A stretch of 64,000 nt of DNA from Mycosarcoma maydis (lineage: Eukaryota > Basidiomycota > Ustilaginomycetes > Ustilaginales), in the NCBI RefSeq assembly GCF_000328475.2, contig NC_026491.1, positions 310,001 through 374,000 of the forward strand, in the 5' to 3' direction. The notes below the pieces were generated by a model, which did no database searches, was not told the DNA's origin, and saw nothing but the letters and a program-made list of their open reading frames with translations. The first letter of the stretch is position 1, and each line of letters opens with the position of its first letter. This document shows, in pieces, positions 10,045 to 22,700 of this stretch. The translations under genes and the position numbers were made by a program.

Positions 10045-10939
10045 CGCTTGTCCACAATGGAGAGTCGTTGAGCTGGTGCTCGTCTTTGTTTTATACAAGC
10101 GCACATGTGTCCAGCTTGGCTCAGTACGACGAGCGGTTATTGAATAGTCGTGAGTGAAACACGAATCGTGAACCGTGAATGCTTTCGGCACGAAAGCGTG
10201 TATAGTGCCTCCACCGAGTCAGGCACATAAGCAGCACAAACAACAGTACAGCACTTTGACTCATCACGAGACCCACTATCCACAACCTGTACCTCTGATT
10301 CTTGACTCCCGCATAAGCCTACATAGGCTTGGGTCGGTGTATGAAATCCAAAAAAAAAAAACAAAAAAAAGAGATTCAGATTCAGATTATTCACGATTCA
10401 TTCACGATTTACCCCATCACGGAAATGGCAAAGTCACGTGTGACTGTGTGCTTGGCTGTAAGAGAAGCTTCCATTTCCAGCTGCGTATCCCAGCGCGCAT
10501 CCCTAGCGTCAAAAGCTGTGCAACAGCATAAAAGCCAGAAAGACGCCTCGTTCTTGTGGCCCACGACACAGCCACCGAACAACGCTTGCAATGCTCGCAA
10601 TCATGAATGCCGCTCTTGTTATCCGGCTATTCAGGGCTACGATGGGTCTAGACTCGCACTCTCTCTTTCTGTGTTTCTCTCTCTTTCATATGTCGCTCTC
10701 ATGCCCGGCTTGATAGCGAGCAACTGGCCATCCTGTTTGCCAGATGCGAATCCTGACCGCCTCAGTCAAGCTTCTTTGGGAGCCATGTTGTTTTTCGTAA
10801 TGATTGCATGCAAGTACGGCGGTTGTGTTACAGTCTCGGCATCCACCATGCCGGTGCAAAAAAGCGCCGGGTAAATGAGGCTAATGTCAGACAAAGATGG
10901 GAGGAGAAACGCCCGATGCTGTAGAGAGTATCTGCTGAT
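10045..10939. other. Intergenic between KAP104 3' end and small membrane protein gene
   Basis: No gene is supported. Contents are AATCACGAAT-type motifs (10140-10180, 10385-10412), an A-rich run at 10350-10370 and a pyrimidine-rich stretch at 10660-10700. Confidence 0.55.
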
Positions 10940-13823
10940 TCACAGCCCGTATCGATCCGCCAACCTCTGCACGATGACGGGAGGGAATTGCGCCTTCTGC
11001 ACCTCCCACTGCGGACCGCTCATATCTCTGAAGCCGGTCAAGATCTTGCGGAACATTTCGTTGAGCTCGGCGCTCGGCGTGGACCATCTTACCACCGCAT
11101 TGCAGAAGTAGACAAACCCTTTAGCTGCACCGTTCGGGTTGACCTGGATCATCTCGCACAGCCCGCGGAAGGCAGAGTCCTTCTCGTCATTGTCCTTAAT
11201 GTCCCACAGAGCCTGGCACCACGATTCGATAAACACCTCAAGGTGCGGTGCTACCAGCTGCGGTTGTACCAGTCCCAGTCGGCCAATCGTCACAGCAGCG
11301 TTTTCGGAAAGCGACTTGACCGACTTGGTCGAGAGGAGGACGGGGACGAGCCTCTTGATCAACTCATCCACCCACTGCGTCAGCTCCGGGTCTGCACCGT
11401 ACTGCAGCGCGATCTCGCCTGCCGCCCATGCGGCGTTGTTGCATACCGAGACATTCTCCATCTTGGGCTCCGGCTCGATCTGTCGGATCAGCTCCGGCAT
11501 AATCGACCGCAGGAAAGGCTTGAGCAGATCAAAGCACGAAATCGCCAGATCACCCAACAATGCGTACGCTGATTGACGCACAGGTGCCTCGACGTTGGTG
11601 ATGCAATGTCCTAGCAACGGCAACAGCGATGGTTGCGAACCTGCCACCAAGTCACGCACCGTTGTGTTGAGGCCCTGCGTCAAGCCGCTCAACAGATCCA
11701 ATGCGACAATGATAAACGTGCGATCCGGCACGTCCTGCTCCACGGCGGGCTTCTGCGCCTCGGCTTCTGCTGCTGCTAGATTGTCGTGAACGATGCCGAC
11801 GCAGCGCTGGAAGACAGGTGGCGAGTATGGCAAAAATCCCGGTCCCACTGCGATCGTGACCGACGACATACACTCGAGCAACGGGATCAGGTCCGGGTCT
11901 GTATCGTGAAGGCCCTGCCATTTCGCAATCAATGGCGGCATGACAATCTCGACGTACTCCGGTCGGTTCAACGCCGAGCCTACCGAATCGGCGAGCGTTC
12001 CAAGCGCGTCGTAGAGGATGAGGAGGTTCTTTTGTTGGTACTTGTCAAACGCAAACACGAGCGTCTTGAGTACAGGCTCGAGGAACGGCTCGAGGCTACG
12101 TCCCGCCTCCTCCTCGAGCGTGGCAAAGGCACTGCAGCCTGCTTCCTGAACACGCTTGTTGTTGTCGAGCACCATGGTGAGCAGACCCTCCATGGCAGGC
12201 ACAAAGAATTGCTGCTGGTGCTCCGGTGTCTCGGCAGCCACGCACCAGCTCGAGTATCGACCCAGCGTCCAACACGTGATGGAACGCACCAGCGGTTTCG
12301 AGTCCTTGAGGCTGTTGATCAGGAAGGGCACCAGAGTGGGCAGATGCGGTTGGATGCCCGCGATGCATCCTTCGGCGATGGCGCCGAGAGCGAGGATACC
12401 GCACTCTCGTTGAAGCCAGTCCTCGCTAAAGAGTCGCTCCTTGAGGTAAGGCAGCAGGATCTCGAGCAGTTCGTCACCAAAGTTGACTGCCATGACGTCG
12501 AGAGCGGCGGCTGAGCACTTGCGCAAGTTCCAATCCGAGATACCGTCATCATCCTCCTCATCCTCGTCCTCATCGTCAAAGTCGTCTTCGTCATCGTCTT
12601 GCGCCTCGATGGCGGCTCGCGACTTGCCAGTACCCGATGCACCTCCGTTGGGAGTATCGTCGAGATGTTCGTTTCTATGCGCACCACCGCCATAGTGTCG
12701 AGGCTTGATGTCTTCGGCACGGTCTGGCACTGCTGCATCGTCCTCGTCTCCACCCAGCATGAGCAGATCGAGTTCGTTGTAGACCATTCCTTTGAGCAGA
12801 ACCGGCGCGACTTTGGAGAGGTAGGGGCGCAACTTGTCTTTGAGCGAGGGCTCTTCGGCAAATTGGAGCCAGAATTCGCATGCTTCCAACGAGACATCAT
12901 CATCCTTGTCCTGCGTCGAGTAGAGCATGTATTCTACGACATTGTCCATTTCCGGGATGAGTTTGTCGGGCCTTACGCCGAGAATGAGTACGAGCGCTTG
13001 GCATACGTATCTGCGCACATTGGCACTTTCGTCGCTGGCACGCTTGAAGAGGGCAGCAAGGAAGGCGTCAATGTGGTTTTGCAAAGCTACGGAACCGATC
13101 TGCACAAACTGGTTGAGACAGTTGAGCGCATGCATACGGATTCGCGAGTCCGTGTGCTGGGTGGCCTCGAGAAACTTGGGGATAAGGATGTCGATTGGCT
13201 TGACGCCGTTAATCTCGCACATTTCAAGCTCGCGCGGAATGTCTTCGCAAATTTTGGCTAGCGAGCTGAATGCACCCTCGGCTTCGTCGATGTTCTGGGA
13301 GCCCATGAGCTCGCCGAGCTTGGAGAGACCTTCCGGCCAACCTTGCGGGGTGAGAATGGTCATGAGCATCGAGACGACCTGGGTTGCAGTGCGTCGAAGC
13401 ATGTCCTCTGGCAAGCTGAGAGCGGGAATGATAGCCTGCTTGACGTACTCGAACGATTGCGGCGAAATCAAGTCATTATGGAAGAGAATATGGTTCTTGA
13501 GGATGAGACCAGCAACCGACCTGGTCGCCAGGTCCTCGGTAGTGAGAGATGTCAAGGCAAAGACGCAGTAGTTGGCATAGTCTGGGATCTGGCTGACTGT
13601 GTCGAGACGCTGTGATGAGAAGGCAAGCGTCAAAGGCAAGCACAATGAGAGCGAAACAAGAGGGTCACGTCAGAGAAAGATCGAAATGCTGACGTGAATT
13701 GGTCAAGCTTGTACACACCTGGGCGATCCTCTCCTGAACATCCATTTGCGGGCTTTGCGAGTCGCGGAAGAGCTGTACGAGCTCTGAGAGCCCTTCCTGG
13801 GTTGGCTGCCAATTTGATGTCAT
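10940..13823 (-). CDS. KAP104: Transportin / karyopherin beta-2 (Kap104)
   Basis: Two exons: 13823-13719 (35 codons, starting MTSNWQPTQEGL) and 13609-10940, separated by a 109-nt intron with donor GTGTGT, branch CTGAC and acceptor CAG. The join gives 924 residues, the normal size for transportin. Exon 1 supplies the family-typical N-terminal helix (QEGLSELVQLFRDSQSP) that runs straight into DTVSQIPDYANY of exon 2. An open reading of exon 2 alone from 13645 would lose it. The body is a continuous series of HEAT repeats. Residues ~370-392 are an almost purely Asp/Glu loop, the H8 loop by which Ran-GTP releases PY-NLS cargo. Kap104 imports mRNA-binding proteins with PY-type signals into the nucleus. 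Family identity is firm; cargo is inferred. Confidence 0.95.
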
Positions 13824-15268
13824 GGTTGGCAATGTGTGTCAGGGTGGTGTGTGAGAAAGGCGATTATCAACTGCGTGACTGGATGAGAAGCGAAAATGTG
13901 CCCAACTTGGTGGCTGGAGCGAGACAGCAAGCTGTAAGCACAGATGAGTAGCCACGCAAACGATCGCCTGGCTGTGTTCTTGGGTCTCCGCGAGATGGAG
14001 AGGGGTAGTAGTGCGACTGGCAGAGTGATCGAGGTAAGGCGGCAAAGTTGGCTTGGTAGCGAGCTATGATGCCGCAGAGCGAATGCAGAGAGGATAGCAG
14101 AGCACGGCTGGGCGTGCGAGGCTATGTGTCTGGGGAAAGGGTCAGCGTAGCCTGAAAAAGGTAAGCCGTGAACGAGTCGAGTGGGACGACTGAAATGGCA
14201 AAGCGATCGAGTCTGCGTCTTGTTGTGCGCTGCGGTAAAGGAGATAGGTGAGTGACAAGGAAAAGGTAGGTCAAGAACAAGTTTGACCGAATCGCTGATC
14301 GTGGTGGTTACAAGTGACGTGCAACAAAAGGTGATTCGTGATTCACGATTCGTGATTGTGACGAAGCCAGAAGAAAGGATTTCGCACCTCAAATATCTCA
14401 TGTCGGTCAAAATCTCGAAAGGAACACGGAAAATAGATTCACGAATCACGATTCACGATTCACGATTCACCATTCACGATTACGGCGAAAGTCAAAGAGT
14501 GAACCACGAATCCTGAAATGGTATTACTAGGCAAGCAAGACAAGTCGAGCTCGAGCAGTCGAAGCTCTTGACGCTTCGCCTGGCAGTCTGTCTGGCCGTG
14601 TCTCGGGATGTGAATCACGAATCGTGAATCGTGAATGCGCACGGCGTGTGTTTGTCTCTGTGAGAGCGGCAGCCTTTCTTCTCTGTTGATTTTCAGCAAC
14701 GAGTGCGAGTGTGCGTGTGCGTGTGCGTGTGCGTGTGTGTGTGCGTGTGCGCGTGTCAGACTTGAGTCTGTGAGTACTGCACCGAAAATCGAATCCCGAC
14801 CGACCTTCCAGCAAGCCCTTCATTTCTTGTTCTCGCAGAGCGACCAAAATCAGAACCAAAAACCAATTCAAACCAAGAATCGTGAATAAAATAAAGATAA
14901 ACGGGAAACCAGTTCACGAGTCCTTCGTACGATACAGTCGTGTGAGTGCTCACGCTTCACATCGTGCAGAATCGACAGTCGTAAGTCGTCTTGGAATTTG
15001 GCTCGATCAATCTTGAATTCTCCTCACAAACTAACCTTTTTTGGTGCTTTCGTGTTTCGTGTTTGTCTGTCTTTGAATTTCCAGCAGGTTGCCAGTATTT
15101 TGCGAGCGGCCCAGATCACTCTGAGCAGCGCTGTGCAGCGCGAGGTGCAACTCGTGCCTGGACAAGGCCGACAATTACAAAGACAACGCTCTCTCATACT
15201 GTATGCCAAGCCGCGTCGTGAGCAAATGTACAAAGGGGGGTAACCGCATCGGATTGGTTCGATCGGTT
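13824..15268. other. Intergenic, KAP104 promoter and NRD1 3' flank
   Basis: No gene is supported. The stretch contains the KAP104 5' flank, several clusters of ATTCGTGATT/TCACGATTC (14330-14356, 14438-14482, 14610-14635) and a GT-rich microsatellite. Confidence 0.55.
14708..14757. repeat. GTGTGC-type microsatellite
   Basis: About 50 bp of alternating GTGTGC and GT units with one longer GT run. It is the same family as the perfect array at 20191. Confidence 0.85.
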
Positions 15269-17383
15269 TTATGCCAGACCATCTTCCTGAGACGTCTTGG
15301 CTGTCGGAGCGGTTGGTGTTGCTGCCGGCAGACTTGCATCATCGGCTGTGATCGAACTCAAATCTTGCACCGACTCGCTGGCAGTCACCATGGTATCGTC
15401 ACCTTGGTTCTGCAGCACCGACGCGTTGGGCGACATGGAACCGCTCCTCTTCCTGCCACCATCAGCCTGGTTTGCGCCATTGTTGCCCAAGCTTCGCGGT
15501 GGGTTGCCGCATCGATCCTTGCCGTACGAGATCTTGACGTTCTGGTAGTCTGGATGACTCTTCATGCCTTCGATGCACTTAATTGCCGACTGGATGTTGG
15601 TAAAGTTGGCAAACGCGCAGTTCTTCTCGCGCAGACTGTTGACCGTCTCGATCTCGCCGTATTGCGAAAAGTCGTTGCGGATCTTTTCCTCGGTCAACAG
15701 GTCGGGGTCGTCGATATTTCCAACGTAGACGTTGCGCGAGCCACCCGCCTGGACGGCAAACTGAATCGCAGGACTCAAAGGTCCCGAGTGCTTGCCCCAT
15801 CCGATCTTGAGCCGTCGGTTGTGGATCATGATGCCCGAGTACGACGCCAGATGGAAAAACGCCAACGCCGCGTTGGGATCTACAAAGGTGACAAACGCAA
15901 TGTGCTTCTCCGGGATGAAGCGGATGTTTTGCAAGACGCCACCACGGATGTGGTTGCAGATCTCGGCCGTTGTCGTCTCGGGATGGATGTTGCCCAGATA
16001 GATGGTGCGATTACCAAGCTGCTCGAGCGCGGTCGCGCTGGCGCCCATCATGGCGGCAGCAGGGCCGAACACAGAGCTTGCCGCTGAGCGTCCATTGTCG
16101 GCTGCGTTGGCACCCGCGGCGGCGAACGCAGCGGCAGGGTATCCCAGCGAAGCTGCCGCAGCCAACCCCATAGCGGCGGCCTGGTTGTTGTGCGCCTGGT
16201 TCTGCTGTTGGCTCTTGGGTACGTAAGCACAGCGGTCCTTGCCATAACTCACCCTCTTGCCCGCCCATGCTGGCTCCGTGGGTAGTGTCGCAACCACCTT
16301 GATCGCAGTCTGGATCGAGAGAAAGTGAATAAAGCCAATGTTCTTGTCGCGCACAATCTTGACTTGGTCGATCGGACCGAAGCGCGAAAGGTCGTCTCGG
16401 AGCGACTGCTCGGAAGCGCTTTCGTCGAGCTGGCCAACATAGACATTTCGCGAAGCCTGATTCTGCTGCACGGCCATCAGCACGGCAGGATGGCACTGCG
16501 ACGGCTTGCCCCAGCCGATCTTGAGCTCTTGGTTGTGGAGCGATACCTTCTTGACGCAAGCGTCAGCGTGGAAGGCAGTGGCAGTGGAGCCGTCAAGGAA
16601 CGAGATGAATGCGCAGTTCTTTTCAGGTAGGATGCGCACGTTCTCTATCGGGCCGAACTTGACGAGATTGAGCAACTCATCGACGGAAGCGTCGGCAGGC
16701 AGATTGCCGACATAGACGGTTCGATTGAGCGGATTCACCTGCCGCGACATGGCAGGAAGCACGCCAACGCTAGGGACAAAGCCGGGCGTATTGCCAAAGT
16801 TGGCACCAAAGTTGGGGAACATGGCAGTAGCCGGGTTCAGAACGGCAGCATTGGACAAAAGGAACGGTGCTGGACCGGCAGCATCAAACGTCTGGCCGTT
16901 CAGGGCGCCAAGCAAGCCAGAATGGCCAAGGTTGCCCGAAAAGGATCGCGTTCCGTTTGTGCCGTTGCCTGGAGGTTGAAGGCCAGCTACGCCGATAAAA
17001 GGCTGCGGCTGGGATGGAGGAGCGGCACCGTTGCCGAGAAAAGCGGCTTGAGCGTGTGAAGAAGCGCCGGCTGCACCAGGAAACCCGCCGAGATTAGTTG
17101 CGGACGCATTGGCAAAGTTTTGCTGTGCGAGACTTGGAATGTTGCCTTCCGAGACAAAGCGCGCCTTTTTAGCGGCTGCGTCTGGCACCTGGGCATTCGG
17201 CAGCGATGCAAGATGGCCTAGGCTGGCTGTATGGGCATCGTAAGATTGGGAAGGGGCACGTTTCATCATTTGGAGCGGATCGAGTGCGTAGCCTGGCACT
17301 GGAGCGGCGGTGGACTGGTTGGTGGAGGCGAAGCCGTTGGCGGCGAAAGTGTTGGGACTAGGCAGGTTGCTCTCTTCGTGCAT
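15269..17383 (-). CDS. nrd1: Four-RRM RNA-binding protein, Nrd1/Msa2 type
   Basis: 704 residues. Four RNA-recognition motifs are visible through their RNP2/RNP1 pairs: RRM1 near 219-295 (RTVYVGNLP ... NCAFISFLD), RRM2 near 309-385 (RNVYVGQLD ... NIGFIHFLS), RRM3 near 457-535 (RTIYLGNIH ... HIAFVTFVD) and RRM4 near 549-625 (RNVYVGNID ... NCAFANFTN). The linkers repeat KIGWGK and SYGKDRC, features of fission-yeast Nrd1 (negative regulator of differentiation) and yeast Msa2-like proteins. Nrd1 binds AU- or UCU-rich mRNAs in the cytoplasm and restrains sexual differentiation until starvation. The first ~200 residues are low complexity (Ala/Asn/Gly/Pro) and the C-terminus is Ser/Ala-rich. The start at 17383 gives a plausible N-terminus and no splice is required. 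The architecture call is firm; the developmental role is taken from the family. Confidence 0.88.
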   Translation of the reverse strand: MHEESNLPSPNTFAANGFASTNQSTAAPVPGYALDPLQMMKRAPSQSYDAHTASLGHLASLPNAQVPDAAAKKARFVSEGNIPSLAQQNFANASATNLGGFPGAAGASSHAQAAFLGNGAAPPSQPQPFIGVAGLQPPGNGTNGTRSFSGNLGHSGLLGALNGQTFDAAGPAPFLLSNAAVLNPATAMFPNFGANFGNTPGFVPSVGVLPAMSRQVNPLNRTVYVGNLPADASVDELLNLVKFGPIENVRILPEKNCAFISFLDGSTATAFHADACVKKVSLHNQELKIGWGKPSQCHPAVLMAVQQNQASRNVYVGQLDESASEQSLRDDLSRFGPIDQVKIVRDKNIGFIHFLSIQTAIKVVATLPTEPAWAGKRVSYGKDRCAYVPKSQQQNQAHNNQAAAMGLAAAASLGYPAAAFAAAGANAADNGRSAASSVFGPAAAMMGASATALEQLGNRTIYLGNIHPETTTAEICNHIRGGVLQNIRFIPEKHIAFVTFVDPNAALAFFHLASYSGIMIHNRRLKIGWGKHSGPLSPAIQFAVQAGGSRNVYVGNIDDPDLLTEEKIRNDFSQYGEIETVNSLREKNCAFANFTNIQSAIKCIEGMKSHPDYQNVKISYGKDRCGNPPRSLGNNGANQADGGRKRSGSMSPNASVLQNQGDDTMVTASESVQDLSSITADDASLPAATPTAPTAKTSQEDGLA

Positions 17384-18662
17384 GGCCGTCGAGGGTGAGG
17401 CACAAGGGTTAGGTACGTATGCGGTTCAAAGGCGGGTTGTAGATGATGATGATATCAACCGGCGCGAACAGAGTGATCGAGCTGTCAATAAGCAAGCTGA
17501 CAATCGTGAATACACAAGGCGATAGAGTGTGCTCCAGCGTGGTCCTGCGCAAGCTTGTGGAGCTGAAAAGAGAAAGAGACAGAAGGATATGACTGAGCAG
17601 AGGCGAGGAAGAATCGTGCCAAGTTGGGGTTGTGAGAAAGATGCAAGAACACACCCGTCAAGACGAAGAGATGCAAAGCGGAAAGGCAGCAGAACAAAGA
17701 CGCTGCTACCGACCCAAACCTCCGAAGCAGATCAACGCAAAAGAAAAAGGGGGAAAAGAAAAGGAGGACGAGTTTTAGGAAAGGAAAAAAAGTCGAGATA
17801 GATGATGGAGGTGTGCAAGTGACGGACGGGTTTGGGGATGTGGCACAAGCGCTCAACCGACGGGTGGTGAACTGGCAGAGACGTGAGTCGTGAGTGTTGC
17901 TTTGAGCTGGTCTGCCTGGCGTGCATTCGTGATTCGTTCGTGATCCGTGATTCGCAACCGTGGAGGCGCGACCCACTGCGTAAATATTCGTGATTCGTGA
18001 TTGCCGACACGAGCGTGCGTGTCTAAAGAATGTCGCACGGTGTGGATGTGTCTGTTTGGGTGGGGTGCGTGTGTGTGTGTGTGTGTTACGTGTGTGTGTC
18101 TTGCTGCCTGTCTCGCTTGGCTGTGTACGCGCTTCGTTGGATTCCCAAACTCGCCAAAGATGCAGTCTCCTCTTACCGGCATTTCTTTCCTCGTCACCGC
18201 TTTGTCGAATGCCATTCGATTGGACTCTACGACACGCTCATCACCGCAAGTCCCTTACCTCAATGCAACAAAGGGAACGAATCAGCTTGGCTTTCGATAT
18301 GCAACGCTGAAGCTGCCGAAAAATGTATGCGATCCGATGTGAAATCGGGGACGTGTGATTCCATCGGGCCGATCTGATACTGGACAGATCCCCCCGCAGT
18401 TGGTTTCAAACTTGCATGTGAATAGAGATCCACTCAAGATTCGTGACTCGGAATTGACAGAATTGACCGGCTCATCTTGCTTCCGTGTCTTGCTCAAAGA
18501 CGGACGGACGACGGTGAATCAAGAATGCATCAATGCAAGGAAGGGCTTTTTTAGAAGATCAAACATGGGCTGACCATATACAAGGTATACAACACGAGAC
18601 AGTGACCAGCTCGCTCATACCGGATGGGTGCCAAGGGTGTCAGTCGGCTGCTAAGATGTTTT
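17384..18662. other. Intergenic, NRD1 promoter and SFC1 3' flank
   Basis: No gene is supported. The region holds AATCACGAAT-type motifs around 17925-18002, an imperfect GT microsatellite at 18068-18100 and a pyrimidine-rich stretch on the minus strand upstream of NRD1 (17400-17800) that looks like a long 5' UTR/promoter. Confidence 0.55.
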
Positions 18663-19732
18663 TCACTCGTCGGATCGAGTGTCGGTAAGGCTAAAGTCGC
18701 CCGTCTTGGCTGCCTCAATGTAGCCCTTGACCTTTTCGTAAATGGTGAACACCACCGCCTGACCGGGCGCCACACGTGCTACACGAGGAGTGATACCCTT
18801 CCAGAACGCGCTCGCACCTTCCTGTGCAAACATGTCCTTGGCCACCTTGACCACACGGCTAATGGCGGTCTCGCCTTCCACCTTGGACGCTCGCTGGATA
18901 CGCGTCTTGATCGTGTCAATGGGCGCGTTTGAGAAGGGTCCCAGAGCACCCGAGATCAGACCAATCACCGCCGTCTCGTACGAAGGCAGCTCGGTGGTGC
19001 CGTGGAAGCGCTGCGCAGCGCCCTTGAGCTCCTGGTAGGCGGTGAAGTTAGCGGCCTGATTGGTAGCCTGTCGTGCGGCGGTGAGCGCTACACCACGGTA
19101 CAGCGTCATGAACCCCTCTTCGCGGATGATCGTGTAGAGCGCGTGTGCGGCGTTACGGTAGCGAGGCACCTCGAGAGGATCGGCGAGTGAGTGCTGCTGT
19201 GCTTGCAGCCGAATCTTGACCACCTCCATCGGGTTGACCACAGCCACGGCTTCTGTCGTACCAGCTCCGAGACCGGCGAGGAAAACTCCTTGTGGCGACG
19301 TCTTGCCCGTCGTCTTGTCCGCCAAAGCCGTCTTGTACTGCTCGAAACTCATGAATCGGATCGCCATCTTGGGAACAATACCAGCCACAACGGCTCCAAG
19401 ACCCTTGTAGAGACCCAAGGGTGTCTCACGTTTGATAATGTGAGCGCCTGTGGCGATAAAGCCCCGTGGCTTTTCACCCGCCTTTTTGCCCCTACGCGAG
19501 AGCTGCATGCGCACCTTGATCGTGTCCAGAGCTGCAGAGACAAGCAAAAGACATCAAGATCGGGTCAGTCAACTTGTATCTGCATACCAACGTAAGCATA
19601 CAGCGCTCGCGGCTACGGAAGATGCTACTTACGATGACAAGTGCATGCCTCGGCGAAACCTGCAATACCACCGGCGATCAAATGGGTGGAAGGTGCCACC
19701 TTGGACTTATTGTTGACCTCGGATTTCGACAT
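18663..19732 (-). CDS. SFC1: Mitochondrial succinate/fumarate carrier (Sfc1/Acr1)
   Basis: Exon 1 is 19732-19633 (33 codons plus 1 nt, starting MSKSEVNNKSK) and exon 2 is 19531-18663. The intron is 101 nt with donor GTAAGT, branch CTGAC and acceptor CAG. The join rebuilds the first carrier signature CHPLDTIKVRM across the splice and gives 322 residues, the normal size of yeast Sfc1. Three mitochondrial-carrier repeats are visible: HPLDTIKVR, NPMEVVKIR and APIDTIKTR. The segments LYKGLGAVVAGIVPKMAIR, TAARQATNQ and GPFSNAP match Sfc1 closely. Sfc1 exchanges cytosolic succinate for mitochondrial fumarate across the inner membrane and is needed for growth on C2 compounds. Reading exon 2 alone from a nearby ATG would give a false N-terminus. 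Identification is strong. Confidence 0.93.
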
Positions 19733-22700
19733 CTTGATAGGAGTAGAGACGACTGTGCGGATAGCGTTCCAGTGGTCGGGTAGCTGGGTGTGCGATGGTC
19801 ACGTCGATCGAGGGACTGTGCGAAGCAGAGCTATCCTGACACGGTTTGTACAATCTTGGCCGTTGACTGAGAGACTTTGGATGTGTAAGAGAGGAAGGAA
19901 GGAGCACGAGTGGAAGAAAGCGAGAAGGGATTAGAGTCAAACGATGGCAGCTGACATGTGTTGCGACATTATTTATGAGCTGGCGAGCGCCTTTCTGAAA
20001 GATGAGGGGCGTTCAAGACTGGAGCTGCTGAAAGTGTATGCCGGATGTCCGCCTAACACTGTGGCCGCCGCACCCGCAATTCTGAAAAGGCCCAAGTCAA
20101 CTCGGACTACGGTTAGCAGCAATCGCCGTCGACCCGGCTGAATTCGGATTCAAGAAAATGCAGGAAAGGCGGAGAGAGGCGGCAGACGACCGTGTGCGTG
20201 TGCGTGTGCGTGTGCGTGTGCGTGTGCGTGTGCGTGTGCGTGTGCGTGTGTTTCTTCTTGCTCGCGCCTCTGTGCTACGGCAGGCTTTGCTGTGTTGTGG
20301 ATCTCTCTGTTCTCCAGACTTTTTGTTTGCAGCTTTGCATCGTGACTCTGAATCGGTGAAAAGGGGCCCCGTTGAGCCACTCACGACTATAATTTCCGAA
20401 CCAAGACTGACGCACAAATCAAATTTCTAACGCGGCTCTCTTCAAACGGCCAACCGTGGAGAGTGTGAGTGTGAAGCGCGCAATCAGATATTTCTCCCTA
20501 CTTACTCAAGTTAGCCAAGATGATCAAAGTCATGCAACCGTTGATGCAGGCTTGGCTCTAGCACTCAATCATTCTTACTCGTGACTTGCTTGCGAACAGT
20601 CTCCCGTTTCATCGCTCGTCAGCTCAAGGTGATTCTTAGCTCGTGCCGGTTCCCTAATGTCGCAGCCTCTGTTACATGACCTCTATACCACTATCAATAA
20701 ATTGTCCATCTGTCGTTACTAGGCTCAAGTCGACTGTTTGGTTCAAGTAGAAGACACTCCATTCGTCCAAGTCTTGAGTGCCGCAAATGGATTTAGAAAT
20801 TTGAATTTCATTCGTGAATCACGAATCGGCGTTGAGAAGAAGCGGGCTGAAGCATGGTGAGACCCGATTCGTGATTTGGTCTGAGATCGCGTCCAGCTTT
20901 CACATGTTTGGCCTTTTCGCGCTGGTCAACGAGCCTTTCGTGTAAGAAGACATGCAACGTGACGCATTGCCATCCTAGCTTCTTGGTGGCAATCTGGTGT
21001 GCAGAAAGGAAACCTTTTAGTAGCACTCGTGTGTGCACAAGGCAAGCTACTACGTTCAAAGTGCAGCCAGGCTAAGTTGTCGTGCAACGCGTTTGCGCGA
21101 AGTCAGAGCTTCTCGTCGGCAATGGTGCGCAACTCGCTCTGACCAGAACTCGAATGTCACTTGTCGTCTGACTCGACCTGGATGGCAGAGCGAGCCGAAT
21201 GGTCTAAAGCGCCGGACGTGGAAAGAACCGATGTCAGGGTGGAACAAGGTGCCAAGCTGCGCCATGTTTGGTCCGAGATGCTCCTCGAGGCAAACGTCTT
21301 GAATCCGCTTCGTCCGCGACATTGAATCGGCCGATACAGTATGTTGAAATTGGCCGGTACAAAGTGATACCCCCGATATAAAAAAACCCACACGTAGATC
21401 CTCCCGATGTTTGGCAGCATGATCGGCTAAAAGACGGGATCTGGCGAGTCGAAAGCTTGGATTCGTCGTACATGTCCTAAGACAAAGTGTGAGATGAATA
21501 TTGGCGATTCCAAATGCACAGTCACTGTACAATCACGAATGCGTAAGAGTCACAGTCGCTCATTTCCAGCGTCGTGAGTGTAACTTGAACCATCTTGCCT
21601 GATTGTCGTTGCTGCTTTCGACTCTGGATGATGGATGATGCGAGTGATACCTAGTGCTAGGACAGAGCTGTTACATCCCGAAGACTGTCGTGGCTGGAAA
21701 CAAGCCAACGCCGATCTCGCCAATCATGAATCACGAATGTACACTTGGTTGTTCGAGTTCAGCCACGGCTGCACAGTGCAATTGGCTGAACCCTTTCCTG
21801 TAAGCGAGCCAACTCATGATTCGTGTGATCTGATGATTGAACCTGCTAAGTTGTGCTCCTAAACGCTGCAAGGGTGCGTCTAGTGGCATCAAGTCTGAAG
21901 TCTGGCTCCGTCGAGCATAACACAGACCCGTGAACGAGACACGATGCCGGAAATATGGTAGGGTCTACAGCTGAGCTGGGTGCCGAGTTAAAGTCGGTAG
22001 CCAACGGCGAGAGACCGCTCACGACGATCAACCTCAACGGCGATGTGCAACGACCGATACTCACTCATCACTTAACGGCGACGTAGCATGAGCTCGAGTG
22101 TCCTTGGATGAGCGGGTTGCGACAGCAGAAGCCGTGAGTCACGTAACGATCGATCGAGATGACTGAGCAAAAGTTGCGTTGCGTGACCATGCGGCGCGAT
22201 TGTGAGCCACGGACGAAAAAAAGGGGTTTTGGGTTTGTTTCGTTTAGCTGTCGAGGGCAAAGGCCAAAATCGCGAATCCAAAAGCGGAAACCTATCAGCC
22301 CAAAATCATCATGAATCACGAATCACGAACCACGAACCAAGAACCACGAACCACGAGCGGCAGCGATTCAAGATTCGTGATTGTCTGTGTGCACGCTGCG
22401 CTTGCTGTCTGCTTTGTAGAATTCATCGTGCTTGCAGAGCGCGGCATTGAACAACTCGATTCCAACTTTCTGAGCTGTGCTGCGACGCCGCTTCGAACCG
22501 CGAGCAGCATGCGCGATGATCCGCGTGTGGAGTTGAGACGTGCGCACTTTGAGACTCAGCCTCTCCAACCCAAAGACTGGGCAGCTCAGCAGTGTCTAAC
22601 CACAAACACCGATAAGCTCAGCAGCCGAACAGGGTCTGAGCACTTAGACTGTCAAGCAATCAAGTCAGCCAACCAAGCTCGCTCAGACCACTCACCGCTC

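Noticed and set aside
10940..13645. Transportin start at 13645
   Set aside because: Reads through intron sequence and lacks the conserved N-terminal helix, which is encoded by exon 1 at 13719-13823.
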